Origin: Modestobacter sp. VKM Ac-2986
Lineage (GTDB): Bacteria; Actinomycetota; Actinomycetes; Mycobacteriales; Geodermatophilaceae
Assembly (NCBI RefSeq): GCF_026967795.1
Contig: NZ_JAPVBH010000005.1
Span: forward strand, 1-64,000
Direction of reading: 5' to 3'
Length of the DNA: 64,000 nt
Both the position numbers and the translations under genes were made by a program. Below are positions 1-8,754 of the stretch, one piece after another. How positions within the stretch are numbered: position 1 is the stretch's first letter; every line of letters starts with the position of its first letter. The notes below the pieces were generated by a model. It did not search any database and had not been told where the DNA came from. It saw only the letters and a program-made list of their open reading frames with translations.

Positions 1-28
1 CGGGTCCGTTCGGCGCCGAACGGACCCG
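1..28. terminator. 28-bp perfect palindrome, probable terminator of an upstream gene
   Basis: The arms CGGGTCCGTTCGGC and GCCGAACGGACCCG are exact reverse complements with no spacer. It lies at the window edge just before the epimerase gene. There is no T-tract, as is usual for actinobacterial hairpins. It could instead be an operator for the epimerase gene. Confidence 0.5.
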
Positions 29-50
29 CCGGGTGTCTAGGCTCCGCCGC

Positions 51-1046
51 GTGACGGAGGAGACCTGGGTGGTCACCGGTGGTGCCGGGTACATCGGCGC
101 GCACGTCGTCGAGGCGCTGCGCGGGGCCGGCCGGCAGGTGGTCGTCGTCGACGACCTGTCCACCGGGGCCACGTCGCGCGTCCCGGCGGACGTCGACCTC
201 GAACAGCTCAGCGTGCTGGAGACCGGGCGGCTCACCGGTCTCCTGCGGGACACCGGGGCCGTCGGCGTCGTGCACCTGGCAGGCAAGAAGTCCCCGACCG
301 AGTCGATGTCCGACCCGCTGCTCTACGCCCGGGAGAACGTCGGCGGCGTGGTCAGCCTGGTCCAGGCGGTCCGGGACAGCGGTGCGCGCCGGGTCGTGTT
401 CTCGTCGAGCTGCTCGGTCTACGGCTCGCCGGACCTGCCCAGCGTGGGGGAGGACGCCCCGACCCTGCCGCAGAGCCCCTACGGCGAGTCCAAGCTCTAC
501 GGGGAGCAGGTGCTGGCGGCGGCCGCCCGCGCCCATGGCATCGGGGTGGTCAGCCTCCGGTACTTCAACGTCGTGGGCGCCGCCGGCCCGGCCCTGCGGG
601 ACACCGGCACGTACAACCTGGTGCCACTGGTGTTCCAGGCGCTGCGGGAGGGGCGCGCGCCGCTCGTCTTCGGCGACGACTACCCGACCCCCGACGGCAC
701 GTGCGTCCGGGACTACGTCGACGTGCGGGACCTCGCCGACGCACACGCCCTCGCGGCGACCGCCCTCGGGTCGGGCCGGTCCGGCGGGACCTACAACGTC
801 GGCCGGGGCACCGGCTACAGCGTCCTGGAGGTGCTCGACACCGTGCGGGCGGTGACCGGGCGGCCGCTGGACCACCGGGTGGTGGACCGCCGGCCGGGAG
901 ACCCGGCCAGCGTCGTCGGGGACGTGCGGCGCATCGCCCGCGACCTGGCGTGGACGGCCACCCGGGACCTCGCCGAGATGGTCGCGAGCGCCTGGGCCGC
1001 GGACCGGGACCAGTCGGCCCCCCGGCGTGGACCTGACAGGTCCTGA
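51..1046 (+). CDS. galE: UDP-glucose 4-epimerase (GalE-like, extended SDR)
   Basis: NAD-dependent interconversion of UDP-glucose and UDP-galactose in the cytoplasm, supplying nucleotide sugars for the EPS locus that follows. The N-terminus carries the Rossmann motif GGAGYIG (residues 10-16). The SSSCSVYG segment supplies the catalytic Ser region, and YGESK gives Tyr144/Lys148. The stretch DGTCVRDYVDVRDLADAH is typical of GalE. Its 331 residues match the family. GTG at 51 was chosen because it leaves a few residues before the first beta strand. GTG at 33 is the alternative, and neither has a clear Shine-Dalgarno. Substrate specificity (Glc versus GlcNAc) cannot be read from sequence. Confidence 0.88.
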   Translation: MTEETWVVTGGAGYIGAHVVEALRGAGRQVVVVDDLSTGATSRVPADVDLEQLSVLETGRLTGLLRDTGAVGVVHLAGKKSPTESMSDPLLYARENVGGVVSLVQAVRDSGARRVVFSSSCSVYGSPDLPSVGEDAPTLPQSPYGESKLYGEQVLAAAARAHGIGVVSLRYFNVVGAAGPALRDTGTYNLVPLVFQALREGRAPLVFGDDYPTPDGTCVRDYVDVRDLADAHALAATALGSGRSGGTYNVGRGTGYSVLEVLDTVRAVTGRPLDHRVVDRRPGDPASVVGDVRRIARDLAWTATRDLAEMVASAWAADRDQSAPRRGPDRS

Positions 1047-1380
1047 CCAACCGGCCCCCGGGCCCGTGCTCTCATGACGAGTGGTGACGTTGTGATGAAC
1101 ACCATCCGTCATCTGCGGACGTGGAACTCGTCCGATGCGGCCAGTTGTGACGTTGCGTGTGCGCACCACTGCTGGTCGTCCAACAACACGCCTCTGATGA
1201 CACCGCGTGCGGAGTCAGTCACAGATCAGGGCTGCCCGCGGGCTCACAGCTCGGATAGCTTTCCGCCAACCGGTCGAACAAGGTCGTTCCCGGATCCATG
1301 TGACATCCATTGACCGCGATCACTCGCGGTCGACGGCCCGGGGGTGCGTCAGACTGGATCTGCTCGAGCAGTTGAACGAC
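1047..1380. other. Intergenic region before the initiating transferase; lower GC
   Basis: No coding region is supported here. GC is visibly below that of the flanking genes. It holds two copies of the 9-mer GTGACGTTG (1084-1092 and 1147-1155), 63 bp apart, and an inverted repeat at 1312-1331. A promoter and operator region for the initiating sugar transferase is a reasonable inference. Confidence 0.5.
1312..1331. promoter_or_regulatory. 8+8 bp inverted repeat upstream of the sugar transferase
   Basis: GACCGCGA and TCGCGGTC are exact reverse complements around a 4-base spacer (TCAC). The repeat lies 50 bases before the proposed start at 1381. It could be an operator or a small hairpin in the leader. 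Confidence 0.4.
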
Positions 1381-2874
1381 ATGGCGGTCGCCGAGGCCCG
1401 GGTGTCCCAGCGGCGCCGGTTCTTCTCCGCCGCCCGCCTCCGCGGTGAGGGTACGGAGGCCCGCCGCGCCTGGCGCGGGGCCTATGTGCGCCGCATCCTG
1501 CTCGGCGACGTCGTCGCCGGTCTGATCGCCGCGACGGTCGGCTACCTGGTGAAGTTCGGGCCGGAGGCCGGGCAGCTGAGCTCGGCGCACGCCCCGATGT
1601 GGGCGGCGGCACTGCTGCCGGTGGTCTGGGTGGCCGGCCTGGCCTTCGCCCGCACCTACGAGCAGCGCTTCCTGTGGATCGGCCCCGACGAGTTCCGTCG
1701 GGTGTTCGACGCGTCGGTGGTCCTGCTCGCGGTGGTGGGCACGGTCTCGTGGGCGTTCCGCTACGACGTCGCTCGCGGCTTCGTGGTGGTGGCCCTGCCG
1801 CTGGTCGCGGTGCTCACCCTCGGGCAGCGTCTCGTCCAGCGCTGGTGGCTGCAGCGGCAGCGGGCGCACGGGCGGTTCCAGCAGACCGCGGTCCTCGTCG
1901 GCCACCGTGAGGGTGTCGCGGCGATGCACGAGCAGATCGACCGCCAGACCGGCCACGGCTACCGGGTGATCGGGTGCTGCGTCCCCGGTGGCGAGTTGGC
2001 CGACTCGGTCCCCAGCTTCGACGGCCTGCCGGTGCTCGGCGGGCTGGGCGACGTCCTGGCGGTCGTGCGCCTGTACGAGGTGGACTCGGTCGCCGTCCTG
2101 CCCTCCCGCGAGCTCGACGGCCCCGCCCTGCGGCGGCTCGGGTGGGACCTGGAGACCACTGACGCCGAGCTGCTGCTCGCCCCCGCGGTGACCGACGTCG
2201 CCGGCCCCCGGGTGCGCATCCGTCCGCTGTCGGGCCTGCCCCTGATGCACATGGAGCGCCCGGAGTTCAAGGGCGTCCGCCGGATCGCCAAGGACGTCTT
2301 CGACCGCTCGGCCGCCGGCCTGGCGATCGTCCTGCTCGGTCCGGTCCTCCTCGCCCTCGCCCTCGCCGTCAAGGCGACCAGCCGGGGCCCGGTCTTCTTC
2401 CGGCACGAGCGCATCGGTCGGGACGGTCAGCCGTTCCACGTGTTGAAGTTCCGCAGCATGGTCGCCGGGGCCGACAAGAAGGTCGACACCCTGCTCGACC
2501 AGAACGAGGGCAACGACGTCCAGTTCAAGATGAAGGCCGACCCCCGGGTCACCCGGGTCGGCCAGGTGCTGCGCCGCTACTCCCTCGACGAGCTGCCCCA
2601 GCTGTTCAACGTGCTCAGCGGCACGATGTCGCTGGTCGGTCCGCGGCCGCACGTCACCCGCGAGGTCGAGCAGTACGGCTTCGACATGCGGCGGCGCCTG
2701 CTGGTCAAGCCCGGCATCACCGGCCTGTGGCAGGTCAGCGGCCGGTCGGACCTCTCGTGGGACGACTCGGTCCGGCTCGACGTGCGGTACGTGGAGAACT
2801 GGTCGCTCGCCTTCGACCTGATGATCCTGTGGAAGACGCTCGGAGCGGTCCTGCGGGGCTCGGGCGCCTACTGA
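1381..2874 (+). CDS. Polyprenyl glycosylphosphotransferase (WcaJ/CpsE type), initiates EPS repeat unit
   Basis: Expected to transfer a sugar-1-phosphate from a UDP-sugar to undecaprenyl phosphate, the first membrane step of EPS synthesis. The N-terminal part has several hydrophobic segments (about residues 40-150), then a CoA-binding-like middle domain. The bacterial sugar transferase domain runs from about residue 297 to 497. It shows the family signatures RIGRDGQPFHVLKFRSM, SLDELPQLFNVL, GPRP and KPGITGLWQVSGRS. About 497 residues is normal for the family. The reading frame is open further upstream. ATG 1381 was chosen from family length, because the upstream part reads as low-quality coding. 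A 5' extension cannot be excluded. Confidence 0.9.
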   Translation: MAVAEARVSQRRRFFSAARLRGEGTEARRAWRGAYVRRILLGDVVAGLIAATVGYLVKFGPEAGQLSSAHAPMWAAALLPVVWVAGLAFARTYEQRFLWIGPDEFRRVFDASVVLLAVVGTVSWAFRYDVARGFVVVALPLVAVLTLGQRLVQRWWLQRQRAHGRFQQTAVLVGHREGVAAMHEQIDRQTGHGYRVIGCCVPGGELADSVPSFDGLPVLGGLGDVLAVVRLYEVDSVAVLPSRELDGPALRRLGWDLETTDAELLLAPAVTDVAGPRVRIRPLSGLPLMHMERPEFKGVRRIAKDVFDRSAAGLAIVLLGPVLLALALAVKATSRGPVFFRHERIGRDGQPFHVLKFRSMVAGADKKVDTLLDQNEGNDVQFKMKADPRVTRVGQVLRRYSLDELPQLFNVLSGTMSLVGPRPHVTREVEQYGFDMRRRLLVKPGITGLWQVSGRSDLSWDDSVRLDVRYVENWSLAFDLMILWKTLGAVLRGSGAY

Positions 2875-2973
2875 GTCACCGGGGGCTGCACCGTCCGACG
2901 CGGACTGGCGGTACCGTTTGTCCCCGTGATCGGTGGGCATGCTCCACCGCAACTGTTCCGCTGAGGGTCAAAG

Positions 2974-3135
2974 GTGATCCGGATGTCGTGGTTGCTCGTG
3001 TTGTTCGTGTGCTGGGCGGCTGTCGCCGCAGTGGGGGCCGTCTGGCTGGGCGGCGCTGCCCGGCTGGTGGCCGACCGGGGCGGACGGCCGCCCGAGTCCT
3101 CGCTCTCCGACGAGATGGCTGCCCTGTACCGCTGA
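2974..3135 (+). CDS. Small single-span membrane protein, unknown function
   Basis: A 53-residue protein: a hydrophobic N-terminal helix (SWLLVLFVCWAAVAAVGAVW) followed by a short cytosolic tail ending SSLSDEMAALYR. The GTG start at 2974 has GAGGG about 8 bases upstream, and ATG at 2983 is an alternative. It sits between the initiating transferase and UDP-glucose dehydrogenase on the same strand, so it may belong to their transcript. I do not recognise a family. The clean membrane segment, the ribosome site and the codon pattern support a real gene. Confidence 0.55.
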   Translation: MIRMSWLLVLFVCWAAVAAVGAVWLGGAARLVADRGGRPPESSLSDEMAALYR

Positions 3136-3307
3136 CGCCCCGGCGGGCCCGGACACCGGGACCAGGGGGCGTCGGCACAGACGGATGACGTGACCGAGGG
3201 TGCTCCCTCGGTGCCGACGGTGGCTGGCGCACGTGGGGTCGCTTCTTCTACCGTGCAGGTCAGCGGGGCGGTCGCCCTCGTGTCACACGGGGAAGAGAGC
3301 GGCGTCC

Positions 3308-4627
3308 ATGAAGATCTCCGTCATCGGTTGTGGTTACCTGGGTGCGGTCCATGCCGCGTCCATGGCCGAGCTCGGGCACGACGTGGTCGGCATCGACGTC
3401 GACCGGGTGAAGATCGAGCAGTTGCAGCACGCGCGGGCGCCCTTCTACGAGCCCGGCTTCGAGGCGCTGCTGGGCACGTCGCTGGCGTCGGGCCGGTTGC
3501 GCTTCAGCACGGACATGGCCGACGCGCGCGAGGCCGTCGTCCACTTCCTCTGCGTCGGGACGCCGCAGAAGCGGGGGGAGTACGCCGCGGACCTGCGCTA
3601 CGTGGAGTCGGCGGTCGAGACGCTGCTCGAGGCGCTCAAGCCCGGTGACCTGGTCGCCGGCAAGTCCACGGTGCCCGTCGGCACCGCGGCACGGCTGGCC
3701 GAGCTGATCGAGGGCAAGGTGCCCGGGGCGATGCTGGCCTGGAACCCGGAGTTCCTCCGCGAGGGCTTTGCGGTGGAGGACACGCTGCACCCGGACCGGC
3801 TGGTCTACGGCCTGTCCGCCGGCCCCGACGGCCAGGTGGCCCGGGCGGTGCTCGACGAGGTCTACGCACCGATCGTGGCCGCCGGCACCCCGCAGGTCGT
3901 CACCGACCACGCCACCGCCGAGATGGTCAAGGTGGCGGCCAACTCCTTCCTGGCCACCAAGATCTCCTTCATCAACGCCATGGCCGAGCTGTGCGAGGCC
4001 ACCGGTGCCGACGTCAAGCAACTGGCCGACGCCATCGGCCACGACGACCGGATCGGCCGCAAGTTCCTCAACGCCGGCCTCGGCTTCGGTGGTGGTTGTC
4101 TGCCCAAGGACATCCGCGCGTTCATGGCCCGGGCCGGGGAGCTGGGTGCCGACCAGGCGCTGACGTTCCTGCGCGAGGTCGACAACATCAACATGCGCCG
4201 CCGGATCCGCATGGTCGACCTGGCCCGGGAGGTCTGCGACGGCTCGCTGCTCGGCAAGCGGATCGCGGTGCTGGGGGCTGCGTTCAAGCCCGACAGCGAC
4301 GACATCCGCGACTCCCCGGCCCTCAACGTCGCCGCCCAACTGCAGCTGCAGGGCGCGGTCGTGCGGGTCACCGACCCCGCCGCCGGGGACAACATCCGCC
4401 GCAGCTGGCCGCAGCTGGACGTCGTCGACAGCCCCGAGGAGGCGGCCGAGCGGGCCGACGCCGTCCTGCTGCTCACCGAGTGGGTGCAGTACCGGGAGCT
4501 GGACCCGGTCCCGTTCGGGGAGATCGTGGCGAGGAGGCGGGTGCTCGACGGCCGCAACGCCCTGGACATGGACCGCTGGGTGGCCGCCGGGTGGAGCTAC
4601 CGGGCGCTGGGGCGCCGCGCCGGCTGA
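3308..4627 (+). CDS. ugd: UDP-glucose 6-dehydrogenase
   Basis: Oxidises UDP-glucose to UDP-glucuronate with two NAD, giving an acidic precursor for the polysaccharide. The Rossmann motif GCGYLG is at residues 7-12. STVPVGT and the Glu-containing NPEFLREG motif follow. The catalytic Cys264 lies in GFGGGCLPKD, and GAAFKPDSDDIRDSPAL marks the C-terminal UDP-binding domain. The 439 residues fit the family. ATG 3308 is preceded by GGGGAAGAG, whereas the longer open frame upstream lacks a ribosome site. Its position after the initiating transferase fits EPS precursor supply. Confidence 0.95.
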   Translation: MKISVIGCGYLGAVHAASMAELGHDVVGIDVDRVKIEQLQHARAPFYEPGFEALLGTSLASGRLRFSTDMADAREAVVHFLCVGTPQKRGEYAADLRYVESAVETLLEALKPGDLVAGKSTVPVGTAARLAELIEGKVPGAMLAWNPEFLREGFAVEDTLHPDRLVYGLSAGPDGQVARAVLDEVYAPIVAAGTPQVVTDHATAEMVKVAANSFLATKISFINAMAELCEATGADVKQLADAIGHDDRIGRKFLNAGLGFGGGCLPKDIRAFMARAGELGADQALTFLREVDNINMRRRIRMVDLAREVCDGSLLGKRIAVLGAAFKPDSDDIRDSPALNVAAQLQLQGAVVRVTDPAAGDNIRRSWPQLDVVDSPEEAAERADAVLLLTEWVQYRELDPVPFGEIVARRRVLDGRNALDMDRWVAAGWSYRALGRRAG

Positions 4628-4795
4628 CCAGCCGGCCCCGCCCGGCCGCCCTCCGCGGAGCGGTGAGGCGGGCACCCCGACCCGGCAGGGTCGGCCGCCG
4701 GTCCCTGCGGGGAGCCGGGGGCCGGAGACCGGCCATGACAGGATGGATCGTCCCGGCTCACGGTGATCGAGGCCAGCCCGAGCGGAGAGAGCTGC

Positions 4796-6127
4796 ATGTC
4801 CGACACCGGAGACTTCCGCCGCGCCATGCTCGTCATGACGGCGTCCAGCATGCTGGTGCCCGTGGTGGGCATCCTCACCGCACCCATCCTGGCGCAGTCG
4901 CTCGGCGTCGCCGGCCGGGGCGAGGCCGCTGCGGCCGTGGCCCCGAACCTGCTCGTGGTGAGCGTCGCGACGCTGGGGCTCCCCGAGGCGCTCACGTTCC
5001 ACCTGGCCAAGCGCCCGCACGTCTCCCGTCGCGCGCTCTGGTGGGCGAGCCTGTTCAGTTCGCTCCTCGGCGCGGTCAGCCTCGTCGTCGTGCTGCTGCT
5101 GGCCTCACCGCTGTCCGCCGGGGACGACGACCTGGCCCGGCTGATGGTGCTGGGGGCCGTGCTGGCCATCCCCACCCTGCTGGTCAACCTCCTGCGGGGA
5201 GCTGCCTCGGGGCGGCAGATGTGGACGGCGGTGGCCGCCGAACGCATCCTCAACTCGGTGCTGCGGCTCGTGGTCCTCGGGGCGCTCGCGCTGACCGGCC
5301 ATCTGGACGTGCTCAACGCGGTGCTGGTCATGACGATCGTCCCCATGGTCGCCGGCATCGTGTACTGGCGACTGGTGCTGCCGGTCCCCCCGCCGCCCGA
5401 GGGGGTCGGCCCCGCCCCCGCCATGGCCTCGGCGCTGCTCGGGTTCGGCTCGAAGATCTGGCTCGGGTCGGTGGCCAGCGTTCTCATGGCCCGGCTGAGC
5501 CAGCTCCTGGTCACGCCGTTGTCGGACGTCACCCAGCTCGGGCTGCTCGTGGTCGCCATCACCATCTCCGACGTGCCGTTCATCGTCGCCCAGACGGTGC
5601 GGGACGTGGTGTTCGGGACCAGCAGCGCGCAGGCCGACCCCGAGCGGCTGGCGTCGACCTCCCGGCTGGGTGCGCTCATCGCGCTGGTCGGCTCGCTCGT
5701 GCTCGGGGCGTCCCTGCCCCTGTGGATCGGGCTCCTCTTCGGTGAGGGTTTCACCGGTGCGGTCTTCCCGACCTGGTTGCTGCTGGCGAGCTCGGTGATC
5801 GCCGTCCCGGGGTTGATCGCCGGTGCGGGCCTGGCCTCGGCGGGGCGTCCCGGACTCCGGTCGGCTGCCCTGGTCGTCGCGCTGCTGACCAACCTCGTCG
5901 GCATCTTCGTGCTGGTCCCCGTGATCGGGGCGGTCGGCGCGGCCACCGCGGCCCTGGCGGGGAGCGTCCTGTCGACCGGTTTCGGCGTCGTCATGGCCGC
6001 CCGGCAGCTCAGGATCCCGGCGGACCGGTTCCTGGTGCCCAGGGTGGCGGACGTGGTCTTCCTGGTCTCCGAGAGCAGGAAGGCGGCCGGGCGCCTCACC
6101 CGGGGCGGCCGCCGGTCCCGACGCTGA
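4796..6127 (+). CDS. Wzx-like polysaccharide flippase (MATE/MOP superfamily)
   Basis: A 443-residue polytopic membrane protein with about 12-14 hydrophobic spans and hardly any soluble domain, starting MLVMTASSMLVPVVGI. The MOP-superfamily look (early PILAQSLGVAGRGEAAA, pairs of helices repeated twice) fits an exporter that flips lipid-linked oligosaccharide to the outer face. ATG 4796 has GGAGAG seven bases upstream. It lies 168 bases after ugd on the same strand. The charged tail (RKAAGRLTRGGRRSRR) is probably cytosolic. A second flippase gene lies at 32642, so this locus may export two glycans or may have duplicated the step. Substrate unknown. Confidence 0.82.
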   Translation: MSDTGDFRRAMLVMTASSMLVPVVGILTAPILAQSLGVAGRGEAAAAVAPNLLVVSVATLGLPEALTFHLAKRPHVSRRALWWASLFSSLLGAVSLVVVLLLASPLSAGDDDLARLMVLGAVLAIPTLLVNLLRGAASGRQMWTAVAAERILNSVLRLVVLGALALTGHLDVLNAVLVMTIVPMVAGIVYWRLVLPVPPPPEGVGPAPAMASALLGFGSKIWLGSVASVLMARLSQLLVTPLSDVTQLGLLVVAITISDVPFIVAQTVRDVVFGTSSAQADPERLASTSRLGALIALVGSLVLGASLPLWIGLLFGEGFTGAVFPTWLLLASSVIAVPGLIAGAGLASAGRPGLRSAALVVALLTNLVGIFVLVPVIGAVGAATAALAGSVLSTGFGVVMAARQLRIPADRFLVPRVADVVFLVSESRKAAGRLTRGGRRSRR

Positions 6128-6273
6128 CGGAGTCCGCGCGGGGGTGAGCGCCCGGCGCCCGTCCCGGGCCCGCGGCCGGACCCCGGGGACTGCGTCGAGC
6201 CGGCAGCCGGGCACGGGTCAGCCACTGCCGGGCCGGTGGGGGACCGGCTGCCCACGTCATGCCGGTGGCGGCG

Positions 6274-7380
6274 TCACGAGGAGGTGTCGGACATCTCCGG
6301 ACGGGGGCGTGCGTGCCGCCACCGCTTCTCCAGCGGCTTCTCCACCCCGAGGTAGAGGCAGACCGCGACGAGGAGCGAGGCGGCGCCTGCGACCGGGACG
6401 GCGACGACGAACACGGCGTCCGGTGGGACGGTCTGCCGGACCAGCCAGAGGGTCGTGCTGAGCACCACCTGGTGGACCAGGTAGAAGGAGAACGACCACT
6501 CCCCGAGCAGGCGCATGACCCGTCGTCCGGCGAGCGTGCCGCTGCCGTCGGCATCGGCCTGGGTCACGGCCGCGATGAGGACGAGGAAGGGCACCAGCAT
6601 CAGGAGCGAGGTCTGGGCCCACAGGGGGGCGAGGCCGGAGAGCAGGTAGCAGGTGGTGACCAGCACCATCGCCCCGACCGGGCCGATCGGGACCCTGCGG
6701 CCCGCGCGCATCGCGGTCGCCAGCAGCATCCCGCAGACGAACTCGCCGATCCGCTGGAGCGGGAAGATGTAGACCGCCCAGAAGGCGAGGTCGTCCACCT
6801 GGACCGGGTGCAGGGCGACCGGGGGCACGACGACGACCGCGAGGGCCACCGCGCCGAGCGCGATCCGGGTCCGCCTGCCGTCGAGGAGGGGGACCAGGAG
6901 CGGGAAGGCGGCGTAGAAGAAGAGCTCGGCCGACACCGACCACCCGACCGCGTTCCCCCCGAAGTGCACCTCCGGCGCCGGGAACCACGCCTGCACCCCG
7001 ACCACCGACGGGAGGGCCGGGACGAGCAGGCTCTCCGGACCGCTGGGCGGGGGGTTCAGGGTCCGGGCGGCGAGTGCGAGCACGAGCGCCGCCCAGTAGG
7101 CGGGTGCGATCCGGGCGAACCGGCGCCGGTAGAAGCGGGCCGCCGAGTCGTCGGTCCGCCGGGACCACGTGAGGACGAACCCGCTGAGGACGAAGAAGAA
7201 CGAGACGCCCACGAGCCCGTGGTCGAACACGGCGGAGATGACGGCGCCGAGGGGACCGTCCGGTGCGTACTCGGCGACGTGGAAGCCGAAGACCAGGAGG
7301 GCCGCCACGAACCGCAGACCGGTGAGCGAGGGGAGCCGAGGCACCGTGTCCGGGGACGTCCGTCCCGATGCGTGCGCCAC
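6274..7380 (-). CDS. Acyltransferase family 3 (OafA/YrhL-like) integral membrane protein
   Basis: Probably transfers acetyl or another acyl group to a sugar of the polysaccharide at the membrane. The N-terminus has the hallmark SLTGLRFVAALLVFGFHV with the conserved Arg and His, followed by about ten transmembrane segments. FFVLSGFVLTWS and FFYAAFPLLVPLL are further family signatures. The 368 residues fit the transmembrane-only subgroup; no SGNH domain is attached. The GTG start at 7380 has GGGAGG 5 bases upstream. It is convergent with the flippase at 4796. The acceptor sugar and acyl donor cannot be deduced. Confidence 0.88.
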   Translation of the reverse strand: MAHASGRTSPDTVPRLPSLTGLRFVAALLVFGFHVAEYAPDGPLGAVISAVFDHGLVGVSFFFVLSGFVLTWSRRTDDSAARFYRRRFARIAPAYWAALVLALAARTLNPPPSGPESLLVPALPSVVGVQAWFPAPEVHFGGNAVGWSVSAELFFYAAFPLLVPLLDGRRTRIALGAVALAVVVVPPVALHPVQVDDLAFWAVYIFPLQRIGEFVCGMLLATAMRAGRRVPIGPVGAMVLVTTCYLLSGLAPLWAQTSLLMLVPFLVLIAAVTQADADGSGTLAGRRVMRLLGEWSFSFYLVHQVVLSTTLWLVRQTVPPDAVFVVAVPVAGAASLLVAVCLYLGVEKPLEKRWRHARPRPEMSDTSS

Positions 7381-7665
7381 TTCGACCTCCCACGTGTTCC
7401 CGGCCGCTGGTGAGCGCCGGCCACGTCGGTGGGGCCTGCTCTCCAGGAGCGTAGTGACGCCGGACGTAGCGGTGGGGTGACCATCGCCTCACCTGCCCGG
7501 TGCGGTGGGGCGTCCGCGCCGATGGCTGGGTCGCCGGGGGATGGTCCTGACGGTGCCCGGCACCCGGACCGTGGCGGTCCGTCCGGGGCTCCTCATCCCA
7601 TGGTCCCAGTCCCCTCGAGGAACGGGACGTTAAAGAACTGCCCCCGCCGTACCGATGGGCTGTGC

Positions 7666-8523
7666 ATGCCGTGGTGGGGATGGTCGCTGATCGGGTGGGT
7701 GGGGCTGTCGCTCCTGCTCGCCCCGCTGGTGGGCACGGCGATCCGGGAAGCCGATCGTCGTGAGGTGCCAGGGGCCCTCGCACGCCCAGAGCCCCGGCCC
7801 GCACGCCGACGCGTCCCCCTGCCGCCGGTCGCAGCGGTGCTCCTGCTGGTCGGCGTCTGCCTGGAGGCGGTCGGCTTCGTCATCCGCGCGACCGGACGTG
7901 AGCAGGGTGCCGCCCGGCTGTGGTCGATGGACCTGCCGCTCGCCGTCCCGCGGATGTTCATCGCCGCACTGTTCACCGTTGCCGCGGTGGTCGCCCTCGT
8001 GGCCGCCGCCCGCGACGCCGGACGCCGCCCCTGGTGGTTGTCAGTCGGACTGGTCACCGTGCTGATCGCCCAGGTCAAGGCCGGTGGGACCGTGCACGTC
8101 CGGGCACTGGAGGCCGCCGGGGTCGCCGACCGACCGGACGTGGGCCTCCTCGTCAGCACCGCCGTCGTCGGTGTGGTCCTCGCCCTGCTCTGGTACTGCA
8201 GCCGCAACGAGCGCCGGGACCGGCGCCGGGTGCTCACCGCCCTGGGTCTCTACTCCGTCGCCTCTGTCGGGCTCTCCGCCCTGTCCGCCGTCGTCAGCAG
8301 GGGCGGCGACCCGTTCTGGTCCGCTGCTGCCACCTTCGCCGAGGAGACCGGCGAGGTCTTCGGCGGGGTCGCCGTCCTGGTCGCCGTGCTGGTGGGGGTC
8401 GTACCGCGCCTGGTGCTGCCGACCGAGTGTCCGCTGCGCCGGCAGGCCGACGCCGAGACCGTGGACGCCCCCGGGGTCCTCCGGCACCCGAGCGCCCGTG
8501 CTCACCGGTTGGACTGGTACTGA
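7666..8523 (+). CDS. Polytopic membrane protein of unknown function
   Basis: A 285-residue protein with about six to seven hydrophobic segments. The start is MPWWGWSLIGWVGLSLLLAP, followed by the motif GTAIREADRRE, and a soluble tail ending in PRLVLPTECPLRRQADAE. No catalytic motif is visible. ATG 7666 was chosen because the protein becomes coherent there; the frame is open upstream but reads as non-coding. A decayed relative of its C-terminal half is found at about 39972-40266, and the short protein at 44492 shares the helix-plus-IRQAD pattern. It therefore seems to belong to a lineage-specific membrane family. Confidence 0.7.
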   Translation: MPWWGWSLIGWVGLSLLLAPLVGTAIREADRREVPGALARPEPRPARRRVPLPPVAAVLLLVGVCLEAVGFVIRATGREQGAARLWSMDLPLAVPRMFIAALFTVAAVVALVAAARDAGRRPWWLSVGLVTVLIAQVKAGGTVHVRALEAAGVADRPDVGLLVSTAVVGVVLALLWYCSRNERRDRRRVLTALGLYSVASVGLSALSAVVSRGGDPFWSAAATFAEETGEVFGGVAVLVAVLVGVVPRLVLPTECPLRRQADAETVDAPGVLRHPSARAHRLDWY

Positions 8524-8754
8524 CGGTGTGGGCCTCGCTGCGCTGCCGCAGACCCGGGGGGTGATCGACGCCCTGGCGCGGCACCAGCACCCCCGCACGC
8601 CGTCGACGCGCACGCCTGGTCCCGGCGGCCCGCCGCCAGGGGTGCGCGCATCGTGCCCGGGCCGACGGTCCTGCGCCGGCCGAGGGGCCGTGGACGACAC
8701 CGGATCCGCGGACGGCGAGGATGAGCAGCCACCTCCTCCGACGGAAGACCGGCT

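Noticed and set aside
1219-2952. Long open frame antisense to the initiating sugar transferase
   Set aside because: It is rich in His, Arg, Asp and Pro, has no motif or ribosome site, and is the usual antisense artefact of GC-rich coding sequence. Similar long antisense frames elsewhere were rejected for the same reason.
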